From Kribbella pittospori (lineage in GTDB: Bacteria; Actinomycetota; Actinomycetes; Propionibacteriales; Kribbellaceae): DNA of 64,000 nt. The translations under genes were made by a program, and so were the position numbers. The notes beneath the pieces are model-generated. The model saw only the letters and a program-made list of their open reading frames with translations. It was not told the DNA's origin and did not search any database. This document shows positions 8,545-16,794 of the stretch, piece after piece; within the stretch, counting starts at the first letter, position 1; each line of letters starts with the position of its first letter. Where the stretch lies: the NCBI RefSeq assembly GCF_004331465.1, contig NZ_SJKB01000008.1, positions 372,001 to 436,000 on the forward strand, read 5' to 3'.

Positions 8545-9062
8545 GTGCCTCCCAGCACCCACGCCACCCGCCTCCACACCTTCGTCGACGAGAACAAATC
8601 CCGAGGCCTCCTCATGGCCGCCGCAAGCTGCCCCGCCTCTGGGGTCAATCCCAGTCGCCGCCTCCTGACGGACCTCCTGATGCCGGGCCAGCGCCGAATC
8701 CACTTCCAGAAGGAATCTCCGCCGCGCCAACGCAAGATCCTTGCCGCCATCACCGAACTCGACGTACGCGTCAACCTGTACGGCGTCCCGCGCGCCGACG
8801 TCGCGGGCCGGCGTCTCTGTCTGACCGCGATCGTGGGCGACGCGGCGTCAACCGCCGTGACGAGTCCACACTCGACTTCGACCGCCAGACGCTCTATCGC
8901 GCGGTGCGGCAGTTCAACTGCTCAGAGACGCTTCGGTACGAACTCCTCGCACCGCATCTGGACCCGCTGCCCTGGGTCCCCGATGCGGTGGTCTGGGCAT
9001 GGGCGAAGGGTCGCGAGTGGCGCGAGGTGGTTCGTGGGTACTGCGCCGTGCGGCCGGTCTGA
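8545..9062 (+). pseudogene. Frameshifted relic of an actinobacterial DUF3800-like protein
   Basis: The first frame (8545 to about 8850) reads LHTFVDENKSRGLLMAAA, then LLMPGQRRIHFQKESPPRQR. This resembles the N-terminus of a widespread actinobacterial family that begins with a VDE(T/N)K strand. From 8856 a different frame reads RDESTLDFDRQTLYRAV, then PLPWVPDAVVWAWAKGREW, ending at TGA 9060-9062, which fits the family C-terminus. The two halves are out of frame, and from memory the linking segment (about ten residues ending in a ...LVLE-RDE strand) seems missing, so a small deletion probably broke the gene. Continuing in the first frame gives an Arg/Ser/Thr-rich tail with no family likeness. 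The family assignment is from pattern memory only. Confidence 0.6.
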
Positions 9063-9179
9063 AACGCGCGGAACCCGGCTCACCAACCGTCCGGATGGCT
9101 GCCGGGTTCACTTCCCACGAGCTATTGCCCTGGGCATCGATAACTCTACCGGCAACTCCAGACGGGTCGCCAGCGGGAA

Positions 9180-11393
9180 TCAGTAGGCGCGGAGGGAGAT
9201 CACGTGGGCTCGGGGGGAGCCGTTGGTGGAGTGGGGGGTTAGGCGGAGGTGGGTGATCGGGGTTGGGGTGGGGAGGGGGTGGCGGTGGGTTCTGTGGTGG
9301 TTGTTGGTGACGGTGGCGATGGGGTGCCGGTCGGCGGGGCCGTTGCGGGCCTCGAGGGTGTAGGACTCGAGGAGGGTGGGGAGGGACGTGAAGGGCGTGC
9401 GGTGGTGGTGGAGGTTGATGAGGTCCTCTTCGACGTCGTCGTCGAGGATGACGACAACCTCGGAGACATCCACGGGGCTAGCCCAGCTGAGTTCGATCCA
9501 CGGGTTGGGGTCCCAGGCGAGGTCCTCGGAGGACCAGAGGTTGGGGCCGCCGTACGGGCGGGAGTAGCTGCCGATCACCTTCTCCGGTGCGTACGCCGAC
9601 GTCTCCCCCAAGCGAAGGCACAAACCGGCCCGCGGCAGGATGTGCTTCCAGGCGCGGAACTGTTCGGTCCACTGCTCGTCAGGCGACGGGTCGCGATGCG
9701 CGAAGTAGATCATCCCGGGCAACCCCGTCGCGGCCGTATGGACGGAGACAGCCGCGTTCTGCTTGAGGACCACGATCACATTGCCGGGGTGGTCCGGACG
9801 ATAGTCGACAGGTACGTCGATCCACCGCTTCTCCCCCGCGGCCACGGGCACAGAACGGGAGTCGATCAACGCCAACGGCAGATAGTTCTGCGGATTGACC
9901 GGATCGTGCAGCTCGACGGTCAGTACGGCGTCCTCGGCAGCGTCGACCAGCAACTCCAGGCGATCCAACGCAGGATCGACCGGCACGACCATCGCGATGT
10001 CGGTGTCCAACGGGAACGTGCCCGACGACACCTCGACAGCCGGATGGGTCAACGTCGACGAAGCTGTGACAGAAGCCTGCAATGCAAGGTTGGCCGGATC
10101 ATCATCCACGACACCAAGGACCGAACCATCGGCCCGAGTGAGCGCATGCCGCATCAACTCAAACCGCGAGGAAGCCAACTCCCGCGGCGACAACCCGTTG
10201 CGCAGGGCAACGGAAGCACCGATGCCGGCCGCCTCCCCCAGGATCGCGCAGGTCGCCATCACCCGAGTCGTACCGAACGCAACGTGACTCGCACTGATGT
10301 TCCGCCCGGCCATCCACAGATTGCGCACACTCCGCGAATACAGCGACCGCAGCGGAATGTGATAGCTCCCGTCCGGATGCCAGTGCTTCGACCCGCGCTC
10401 GCTCGCATAGACCCCACCCGGCGGGTGCAGATCGATCGACCACCCGCCGAACGCCACCCGATCCTCGAAGAGCGTCTGCCCCAGTACGTCGTGCTGCGTC
10501 AGCACATGATCACCAAGGAACCGCCGGTACTCCCGCTTCCCCGGCACCGACCCGATCCACTCCAAGGTCAGGTTGTCCGCGTCGAACCGCCCCGAGTTCT
10601 TGATGTAGTCCCAGATCCCGTAGACGACCGCCTGCAGTTCGTCCCGGATCGTCTCGTTGTCGTCGACGACGTCGAGCTCCCCACCCCACTCGATCCACCA
10701 GTACGCGCACCCGTTCAGATCCGACCGGATGACCCGGCGGTCCGGGATCGCGGTCTCCGTGATGTCGCGCGCGAACGACGGTGGCACGAACCGCACCGGC
10801 GCGCCGGTGTCCTTCGTAGAGAAGAGGATCGTGCTGCCGAGCGTGTCGTTGTCCGGTACGTCCGGCGCCCACGACTCGTCGTACATCGACCGCGGCTCGC
10901 GTCCGGTCCGGTACTCCGCTCCCGCCAGCAACCCGATCAGTCCGTCACCCGAGCAGTCGGCGTAGGCCGGACTGACGAACCGGATCTCCTTCTCCGACCC
11001 CATCTGCCAGCCGGTCACCGACCGAATCTCCCCGTCAGAGGCCTCGACGGTCCGTACGTCGGTGTTCAGGAACAGCTGGATCCGCGGCTCCGCGCGGACC
11101 GCCTCCAGCAGCACGAGATCCCAGTAGTACGGATTCCCCTCCGGGTTCCGGTACTGGTTCTCGACGAACAGCTCGCCCATGATCCCGGTCTCCCGGGCGA
11201 AGTGCTGGACGCCGTGCGCGGTCGCGCCGCACACCCACACCCGCACCTCGCTGGAGGAGTTGCCGCCGAGCACCGGCCGGTTCTGGACCAGCGCCACCGT
11301 GCTCCCCTGCCGGGCCGCGCCGATCGCGGCGCAGATACCGGCGAGGCCTCCGCCGACGACGGTCAGATCGGTCTGGATTTCGAGCTGCTGCAT
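9180..11393 (-). CDS. FAD-dependent oxidoreductase with C-terminal beta domain, sugar operon
   Basis: A 737-residue protein. TVVGGGLAGICAAIGAARQG at the N-terminus is the Rossmann dinucleotide fold for FAD, and GGNSSSEVRVWVCGA continues the FAD_oxidored (PF12831-like) pattern. NLWMAGRNISASHVAFGTTR plus GEAAGIGASVA near residues 370-410 is the second FAD contact. From about residue 445 the chain turns into a beta-rich region ending in LHHHRTPFTSLPTLLESYTL and resembles a carbohydrate-binding discoidin-type module. No signal peptide is seen, so it is cytoplasmic. It is the last gene of the ABC/RpiR operon and may oxidise the imported sugar or a derivative. The exact reaction is unknown. Confidence 0.85.
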   Translation of the reverse strand: MQQLEIQTDLTVVGGGLAGICAAIGAARQGSTVALVQNRPVLGGNSSSEVRVWVCGATAHGVQHFARETGIMGELFVENQYRNPEGNPYYWDLVLLEAVRAEPRIQLFLNTDVRTVEASDGEIRSVTGWQMGSEKEIRFVSPAYADCSGDGLIGLLAGAEYRTGREPRSMYDESWAPDVPDNDTLGSTILFSTKDTGAPVRFVPPSFARDITETAIPDRRVIRSDLNGCAYWWIEWGGELDVVDDNETIRDELQAVVYGIWDYIKNSGRFDADNLTLEWIGSVPGKREYRRFLGDHVLTQHDVLGQTLFEDRVAFGGWSIDLHPPGGVYASERGSKHWHPDGSYHIPLRSLYSRSVRNLWMAGRNISASHVAFGTTRVMATCAILGEAAGIGASVALRNGLSPRELASSRFELMRHALTRADGSVLGVVDDDPANLALQASVTASSTLTHPAVEVSSGTFPLDTDIAMVVPVDPALDRLELLVDAAEDAVLTVELHDPVNPQNYLPLALIDSRSVPVAAGEKRWIDVPVDYRPDHPGNVIVVLKQNAAVSVHTAATGLPGMIYFAHRDPSPDEQWTEQFRAWKHILPRAGLCLRLGETSAYAPEKVIGSYSRPYGGPNLWSSEDLAWDPNPWIELSWASPVDVSEVVVILDDDVEEDLINLHHHRTPFTSLPTLLESYTLEARNGPADRHPIATVTNNHHRTHRHPLPTPTPITHLRLTPHSTNGSPRAHVISLRAY

Positions 11394-11404
11394 GCAGGAG
11401 CCTT

Positions 11405-12283
11405 TCAGCTGTCAGGTGTGATGACGGGTTGTCCAGGCCCGTTCGGGTGGTTGGCCGTGAGGTGGTCCGGGACGCGCTGCGCGACCAGGACGAACAGCAG
11501 GCCGGCGGTCAACGTGTCACTGGCCCGCCCGGCGAATAACTCGGTCCAGGTCCCACCGACCGGCGTACCGGTGTCGAAGACGACCTCCGCCACCCGTCCG
11601 ATCGGTGAGTCCGCGACCCCGGTGATCGCGACCGTCAGCGCGCCCCCGGCCTTGGAGCGCTTGATGAACTCGAGCGTCGCCGGATCGTTCCCCTGCCGGG
11701 TCACGACCAGCGCGACGTCTCCGGATTCCAGCAGCCCGCTGCCGATCGACCCGGCCTGCGGCCCGTCGAAGAACCACACCGGGATCCCGATCCGCAGCAG
11801 CCGGATGTAGAGCTCCCGGGCCGGGATCGCGTCGCCCCACTCCCCATAGATATGCGTACGTCGTGCGCCCGCGATGGAGTCGGCGACCCGGGCGGCCGCC
11901 GCCAGGTCGATCGACGCCAATGCGTTGCGGAGAGCGTTGGCCTGCGTGCTGGCCAGCACGTTCAGCACCTGCTCGGGCGGGTCCGCCGGACCGATCGCCA
12001 TCCCGATGTCACTCGCCCAGCCGGCCTCGATACCGCGGCCGACCTCCATCGCCAGGGCAGCGCGGAGTGCGGGATAGCCGGCGAACCCGAGGTGCGTGGA
12101 CAACCGGGTCACCGTCGCCGCCGAGGTCTGTGCGGCCTCGGCGAGCTTGGTGATCGATCCGCGCGCGACCTCGTCCGGGTTCGCCAGGATGTGCTCGGCG
12201 ACCCGCTGCATCGCCCCGTTCAGCTCCGGCAGGGCGCGCTTGACCTGCTGCAAAGGGTTGCCGGCTCTCTCCATGTCTCCCAT
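11405..12283 (-). CDS. MurR/RpiR family transcriptional regulator
   Basis: About 292 residues. An N-terminal RpiR helix-turn-helix (LNGAMQRVAEHILANPDEV, then GSITKLAEAAQTSAATVTRL) is followed by a SIS sugar-isomerase domain (ARRTHIYGEWGDAIPARELY, then ESGDVALVVTRQGNDPATL). Such proteins sense phosphosugars and control the adjacent uptake and catabolic operon. The gene lies inside that operon, eight bases after the unknown 458-residue gene and 11 before the FAD oxidoreductase. The start is ATG 12283 or ATG 12274; the longer reading to 12382 overlaps the upstream gene and is not supported. Its likely sites are the AT-rich boxes at 16693-16794. Confidence 0.9.
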   Translation of the reverse strand: MGDMERAGNPLQQVKRALPELNGAMQRVAEHILANPDEVARGSITKLAEAAQTSAATVTRLSTHLGFAGYPALRAALAMEVGRGIEAGWASDIGMAIGPADPPEQVLNVLASTQANALRNALASIDLAAAARVADSIAGARRTHIYGEWGDAIPARELYIRLLRIGIPVWFFDGPQAGSIGSGLLESGDVALVVTRQGNDPATLEFIKRSKAGGALTVAITGVADSPIGRVAEVVFDTGTPVGGTWTELFAGRASDTLTAGLLFVLVAQRVPDHLTANHPNGPGQPVITPDS

Positions 12284-12293
12284 CCAGCGATCA

Positions 12294-13670
12294 TCACGTA
12301 TAGACGAACTGGGCACTCGCCACACCGTCGGTGTCGCTGACGACCCGCACCCAGTGCGCGCTGAACCCGGGTGGGAACACATGGGTCCGGATCTGCCCCG
12401 CCTCGACCGTCAACTCCTCGACCGCCCCGAAGCGCCCGTGCCCGTGGAAGTCGATCTCGACCGTGATCGTCATCGGCTCGGCCGAGAAGTTCTCCAGGTG
12501 CAGGCACTTCCCGTCGAAGCCCGTCATCAGATACGGATCCGACGGCATCCCGGCGGTGACCGGCGTCTCCCACCAAGGACCACCCCAACCGGCCGGCTTG
12601 CCAAAGCTCCAGAGGTCGTCCGTCTTCCCGAACCACAGCCCGGACTGCGGCTCGGCCGTCGTCGGGTTCAGCCCGTGACTCGGCGACGCATTGTCCGCAC
12701 CGGCGACGAGCATGCCGCGCCAGGAACAGAAGTCGCCCAGCACCCACAGGTGGGTCGAGATCGGCCGCACACCCCAGATCCGCCCGCCGTACGCCCACGG
12801 GGACAGCTCGTAGAACATGCCGTGGTGGTCGAGCAGGAGCCGCTCGTGCTCGACCTCCCGGATCCGCGGCCATTCGGTCTGCCACTTGTGGTCGAAGCAG
12901 TGCGAGGCCTTCGGCAGCCGGTACCGCGTCCACTTCTGGTCGGCCTCGGTGAACACCTCGAGGATCGCCGAGGCCCGGTCCCACCCGGTCGCGAAGATGG
13001 TCCCGCCGAACTCGTGCCGGCCGCCGATCGCGGTGAACGGGTCCTCCCGCAGTACCTTCCAGGATTGGCCGTCGTACTCCGCCAGTCGTCCGCGCGACCG
13101 TTCACCGGCCCACTCGGGCTCGGCGTACTCGTTGGAGCAGACGACGAGCCGCCCGAACGACGTGTAGCAGTCCTTGTAGTGGACCTTCATCTCGCCGTCG
13201 GTGCCGAGCTCGTCGTTGAGGTCGAAGAGCTGCGTGCACTCGTACGTCGTCAGGTCCAGCTCGAGCAGCTCGCCTTCCATCGCCAGCACGTACACGTGGG
13301 TGTCCGGTTTGGTCAGGTGCCGCGACGTACCGCAGACCCGGAGCGGCTGGAGCTCGGGGATCGTGACGATCTTGTGGTCGGCACTGATCACATGCGGCCC
13401 GAGGACCAGTTGCGAGGTCGGGAAGTGCACGAACCGGTTGGTGTAGGTGCCGTCCACGCCGAGCGTCTCGGCGACGATCTCCATCGACAGGTCGGCGTCG
13501 ATCCGGCGCAGACTGACGCCGGCACCGGACGGCGCCTTGTGGGAGTTGTAGTTCTGGACGTACAGCTTCCCGTTCCACGGCATCAGCGAACCGACGCCGA
13601 GCTCGCTGCGCGGCGGACCGAAGTCGCCGATCTGGGCGAGATCCGGGAAGACACCTGAAACGTTGATCAT
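12294..13670 (-). CDS. Unknown 458-residue cytoplasmic protein of the sugar operon
   Basis: Not assigned to a family. It begins MINVSGVFPDLAQIGDFGP and has many short beta-like stretches with aromatic residues and glycine turns (LMPWNGKLYVQNYNSH, FGGTIFATGWDRASAI, YGGRIWGVRPISTHLWVLGD, GFDGKCLHLENFSAEP). These suggest a beta-propeller or beta-sandwich. There is no signal peptide or transmembrane segment. The start codon overlaps the stop of the upstream permease as ATGA, so it is translationally coupled to sugar transport. It could be an enzyme or binding protein for the imported sugar. The large ORF reaching to 14471 in the same frame is only this gene read back through the permease. Confidence 0.75.
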   Translation of the reverse strand: MINVSGVFPDLAQIGDFGPPRSELGVGSLMPWNGKLYVQNYNSHKAPSGAGVSLRRIDADLSMEIVAETLGVDGTYTNRFVHFPTSQLVLGPHVISADHKIVTIPELQPLRVCGTSRHLTKPDTHVYVLAMEGELLELDLTTYECTQLFDLNDELGTDGEMKVHYKDCYTSFGRLVVCSNEYAEPEWAGERSRGRLAEYDGQSWKVLREDPFTAIGGRHEFGGTIFATGWDRASAILEVFTEADQKWTRYRLPKASHCFDHKWQTEWPRIREVEHERLLLDHHGMFYELSPWAYGGRIWGVRPISTHLWVLGDFCSWRGMLVAGADNASPSHGLNPTTAEPQSGLWFGKTDDLWSFGKPAGWGGPWWETPVTAGMPSDPYLMTGFDGKCLHLENFSAEPMTITVEIDFHGHGRFGAVEELTVEAGQIRTHVFPPGFSAHWVRVVSDTDGVASAQFVYT

Positions 13671-14488
13671 TTGATCCCTGTGTGAGTCATGGCCGCGATG
13701 AAGCGGCGTTGCAGGACGACGAAGACGATCAGCACCGGGATGATCGAGATCACCGAGGCGGCCATGGTCAGGCCGGGGGCGATCTGTCCCTGTTCGTCGA
13801 CGAAGTTGGTCAGGCTGAGCGGCAAGGTGTAGCGCTCGGGGTTGCTGATCAGGACCAGCGGCGTCTCGTAGTCGTTCCAGGACCAGACGAACGCCAGGAT
13901 GCCGAGTGCACTGATCACCGGTGTTGCCAACGGCAAGTAGATCCGGGTGAACACCCGCCACTCGTTCGCGCCGTCCATCCGGGCCGCCTCGGCGAACTCG
14001 GCCGGCTGGCTGACGAAGAACTGCCGCATCAGGAAGGTCCCGAGCACCGTGAACATGCCGGGCAGGATGAGCGCCCACAGCGTGTCGTAGAGCCCGAGCT
14101 TCTGGAAGTAGATGAACCGCGGCACCAGCAACAACTGGGCGGGGATGATCGCGGTCGCCAGGTACACCAGGAACAGCTTGTCCCGGCCCTTGAACGACAT
14201 CCGCGCGAACGCGTAGCCGGCCATCGTCGCGGTGATCAGCTCGCCCGCGACCCGCAGTACGGCGACGAAGACCGACCGGCCGAACGCCGGCAGCACCGAG
14301 GTGGCACCGCTCAGGACCGTGCTGAAGTTGTCCCACTGGAACGGGTCCGGGATCCACTGCATCGGGATCTTGTACGCGTCCACATCCTGCTTGAGCGCGG
14401 TCGAGAGCATCCACGCGAACGGCGCGAGGAAGGCGATCGCGAGGATCCACAGCGGGATCCCCCAGTACCACTTGGCGCGCTTAGTCAT
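13667..14488 (-). CDS. Carbohydrate ABC transporter permease, MalG type
   Basis: A 273-residue inner-membrane protein with six hydrophobic segments. The cytoplasmic EAA loop is seen as EFAEAARMDGANEWRVFTRI, the contact for the ATPase. Family features include PFAWMLSTALK at the N-terminus and WNDYETPLVLISNPERYTLP near the end. It forms a CUT1 importer with the partner permease and the lipoprotein encoded just upstream. It overlaps the MalF-like gene by eight bases and the downstream unknown gene by four. No ATPase gene is nearby. Confidence 0.93.
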   Translation of the reverse strand: MTKRAKWYWGIPLWILAIAFLAPFAWMLSTALKQDVDAYKIPMQWIPDPFQWDNFSTVLSGATSVLPAFGRSVFVAVLRVAGELITATMAGYAFARMSFKGRDKLFLVYLATAIIPAQLLLVPRFIYFQKLGLYDTLWALILPGMFTVLGTFLMRQFFVSQPAEFAEAARMDGANEWRVFTRIYLPLATPVISALGILAFVWSWNDYETPLVLISNPERYTLPLSLTNFVDEQGQIAPGLTMAASVISIIPVLIVFVVLQRRFIAAMTHTGIK

Positions 14489-15416
14489 GCAGAGCCCTCC
14501 CTCGCTGGGCCCGCCAGGTCACCAGGGTCAGCACCAGTACGCCGACGAAGGTCACCAGGCCGATCGCCGAGGCATAGCCGAACCGGTAGAACTGGAAGCC
14601 GGTCTGGTACATGTAGTAGGAGATCGTCGTGGTCGAGTCGCCCGGACCACCGGCGGTGATCAGCGCGATCAGGCCGAAGCCCTGCGACGCACCGATGATC
14701 AGCGTCACCAGCAGGAAGATCGTTGTCGGCAGCAACGACGGCCAGGTGATCACGCGGAACTTCGCCCACACCCCGGCGCCGTCGATGTCAGCCGCCTCGT
14801 ACAGCTGCCGCGGCGCGTCCTGCAGCGCGGACAGGTAGATCAGCGAGCAGTAGCCGACGCCACCCCAGACCGCCATCACGATCAGCGCCGGCAGCGCCCA
14901 GTGCGACGAGGCGAACCAGCCCGGTTGCAGCCCGAAGACGTCGAGCACCTGGTTGACCAGGCCGGCCTTCGGGTTCATCAGCATCAGCCAGGTCATGCCG
15001 ATCGCGACGATGTTGACGATGTACGGCAGGAAGAAGATCGCCCGCAGTACGGCGCGGCCCGGCAGGGGCCGGTTGAGCGCGATCCCGAGCCCCAGTCCGA
15101 GGATGACGGTCAGCGGCACGGACACCCCGACGTACACGAGGGTCAGGCCCACCGCGCTCCAGAAGCCGGGGTCGCGGGCGATGGCGATGAAGTTGTCGAA
15201 ACCGTTGAACGTGATGCCGCCGAGGCCGGACACCAGGTTCCAGTCGGTGAAGCCGAGCACGATCACGCTGATCAGCGGGATCAGGGTGAACGCGATGACG
15301 CCGAGCAGGTTGGGCGCGACGAACAGCAGCCCGATCCAGCCCTTCGGCTTGATCCCGGGACCCGGATCGGCCCGGACCGTGGTGCGTTCGGCGGCGACGA
15401 CGGTGGCGGTGGCCAT
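14481..15416 (-). CDS. Carbohydrate ABC transporter permease, MalF type
   Basis: A 311-residue membrane protein. The N-terminus is cytoplasmic and charged (VVAAERTTVRADPGPGIKP), followed by six hydrophobic segments. The EAA loop reads QLYEAADIDGAGVWAKFRVI, the standard coupling site for the ATPase. The C-terminal span is followed by RAQRGRALHD. It overlaps the binding-protein gene by one base (TGATG-type coupling) and the MalG-like gene by eight, so the three transport genes form a single translational unit. The substrate cannot be deduced from the permease. Confidence 0.93.
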   Translation of the reverse strand: MATATVVAAERTTVRADPGPGIKPKGWIGLLFVAPNLLGVIAFTLIPLISVIVLGFTDWNLVSGLGGITFNGFDNFIAIARDPGFWSAVGLTLVYVGVSVPLTVILGLGLGIALNRPLPGRAVLRAIFFLPYIVNIVAIGMTWLMLMNPKAGLVNQVLDVFGLQPGWFASSHWALPALIVMAVWGGVGYCSLIYLSALQDAPRQLYEAADIDGAGVWAKFRVITWPSLLPTTIFLLVTLIIGASQGFGLIALITAGGPGDSTTTISYYMYQTGFQFYRFGYASAIGLVTFVGVLVLTLVTWRAQRGRALHD

Positions 15417-16714
15417 CAGGAACTCCTCTCGTTCCGGGCGATCGCGGCGTCGGCGACCCGGCGTACCTCACGGATCGCGGCTCCGGGGTCCTTCTCGCCG
15501 AGCCAGCACAGGTCCTTCTGCTGCTTCACCGCGAGGGTGATCTCGGGGAAGCCGGCCAGCCGGGTGTCGGTGGCGAGTTTCGGATCCGCGTCCAGGACGA
15601 CGCGGCGGAACGAGTCGACGTCGAAGTACTTCTCGGGTTCCTTGCCGAGCATGCCGGTGAGCACCTGGTCGTCAGTGACGTTGCCCAGCGTCGGCAGCTT
15701 GCCGCCGGCGAGCATCGGCGTGGATCCCTCGGTGAGCCAGAACTTCACGAACTCCCAGGCCGCGTCGACCTTCGGCGACTTCGGGTTCACCATGACGAAG
15801 TTGTTGTAGCTGCCGCCGTTCCAGTCCTGGCCGTCGACGGTCGGCGGTGGGGCGAACGAGACCTTGAAGTCGTGCGGGAACTTCTTCGGGTCGTACAGGT
15901 AGCGCAGGTTGAACGGTGCGGTCGGCCAGAGATGGAACTCCTCGCCGAGGAACGAGTTCTGCTGGTACGAGTCCAGGTGCCGGGCGAGCACCTCGGTCCA
16001 CGGGAACGCGGACCCCTCCCGGATCATGTCCTGGCCGATCCGGAAGCTCTGCTCGAAGTGCGGATCACCGAAGTTCGAGCGATCGCCGTCGTACCAGTAG
16101 TTGGGGCCGAGCGCGATCCGGGCGACGTCGGGGACGGTGTACGCGCCGATGGTGTTCGCGGTGGTCAGTTTCTTCGCGGTCTCGCGGTACTCGTCGATCG
16201 TCCACTGCTGTGGGAGTTCGACGCCGGCCTGCTGCCGGAGCTTCTCGTTGAACAGTACGAAGAACGGCTCGCGGGCGGTGGCGAGTGCCTTGACCTTTCC
16301 GTTGTCGAGGTACGCCCGCGGTTGATCGGTGTCGAGGAACACCTTCAGTTGCGGGTCCTGGGTCACCCGGTCGGTCAGGTCCGCGGCCAGCCCGGACCCG
16401 GCCCGGAGCGCGAGCGACGCCGGCGAGTAGGTGAAGTACACGTCGATGTCGACACCGCCCTGCAGCGCGGTGTCCAGCTTCAGATTGCCGCGGGCGTCGT
16501 TCACGAATCGCGTGTAGTTCACCTTGTACTGCGGGAACCGCTGCTCGAACGCCTTGACCACGTTCGCCGGCCCGGATGCGGCCGGCACTCCGCCCCAGAC
16601 CTGCAGCACAGTCGACCGCGCTCCCCCGCCAGAGCACCCAGGCACCACCGTCGCCAGCGCCCCCGCACCCAGCCCGGCCAACACCTCTCGCCGCGAAAAT
16701 CTTTTTCGCCTCAC
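15416..16714 (-). CDS. Extracellular sugar-binding lipoprotein, ABC importer
   Basis: A 432-residue solute-binding protein. The N-terminus VRRKRFSRREVLAGLGAG carries a twin-arginine motif, followed by a hydrophobic stretch and the lipobox VPGC near residue 27. It is thus probably Tat-exported and anchored as a lipoprotein. The mature part has the bacterial SBP_1 pattern (VVKAFEQRFPQYKVNYTRF; GSYNNFVMVNPKSPKVDAAW). The start is a GTG at 16712-16714 behind a strong GGGAGGTGGGG site. It is the first gene of the six-gene operon. An operator-like palindrome covers codons 2 to 7. Confidence 0.92.
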   Translation of the reverse strand: MRRKRFSRREVLAGLGAGALATVVPGCSGGGARSTVLQVWGGVPAASGPANVVKAFEQRFPQYKVNYTRFVNDARGNLKLDTALQGGVDIDVYFTYSPASLALRAGSGLAADLTDRVTQDPQLKVFLDTDQPRAYLDNGKVKALATAREPFFVLFNEKLRQQAGVELPQQWTIDEYRETAKKLTTANTIGAYTVPDVARIALGPNYWYDGDRSNFGDPHFEQSFRIGQDMIREGSAFPWTEVLARHLDSYQQNSFLGEEFHLWPTAPFNLRYLYDPKKFPHDFKVSFAPPPTVDGQDWNGGSYNNFVMVNPKSPKVDAAWEFVKFWLTEGSTPMLAGGKLPTLGNVTDDQVLTGMLGKEPEKYFDVDSFRRVVLDADPKLATDTRLAGFPEITLAVKQQKDLCWLGEKDPGAAIREVRRVADAAIARNERSS

Positions 16715-16794
16715 ACCCCACCTCCCATCGAATCTCGCAAAAGATTAGCGACGGGAGCCGCAGCTGTGAAGACCTGGTTGCAAATCTTTTTCAG
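16693..16794. promoter_or_regulatory. Three AAAGATT-centred operator-like boxes at the head of the RpiR-linked operon
   Basis: GCGAAAATCTTTTTCGC at 16693-16709 has seven-base perfect arms. TCGCAAAAGATTAGCGA at 16735-16751 is a close inverted variant. TTGCAAATCTTTTTCAG at 16778-16794 repeats the core. These AT-rich patches stand out in high-GC DNA and surround the binding-protein start codon, with the first inside its coding region. The regulator encoded in the same operon is the natural candidate ligand. Confidence 0.6.

Noticed and set aside
9249..11810. 853-residue plus-strand ORF
   Set aside because: Antisense to the FAD oxidoreductase and RpiR genes, both of which carry clear domain motifs.
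12096..13658. 520-residue plus-strand ORF
   Set aside because: Shadow of the unknown 458-residue gene, which has coding-like composition, coupling to the permease and a consistent start.
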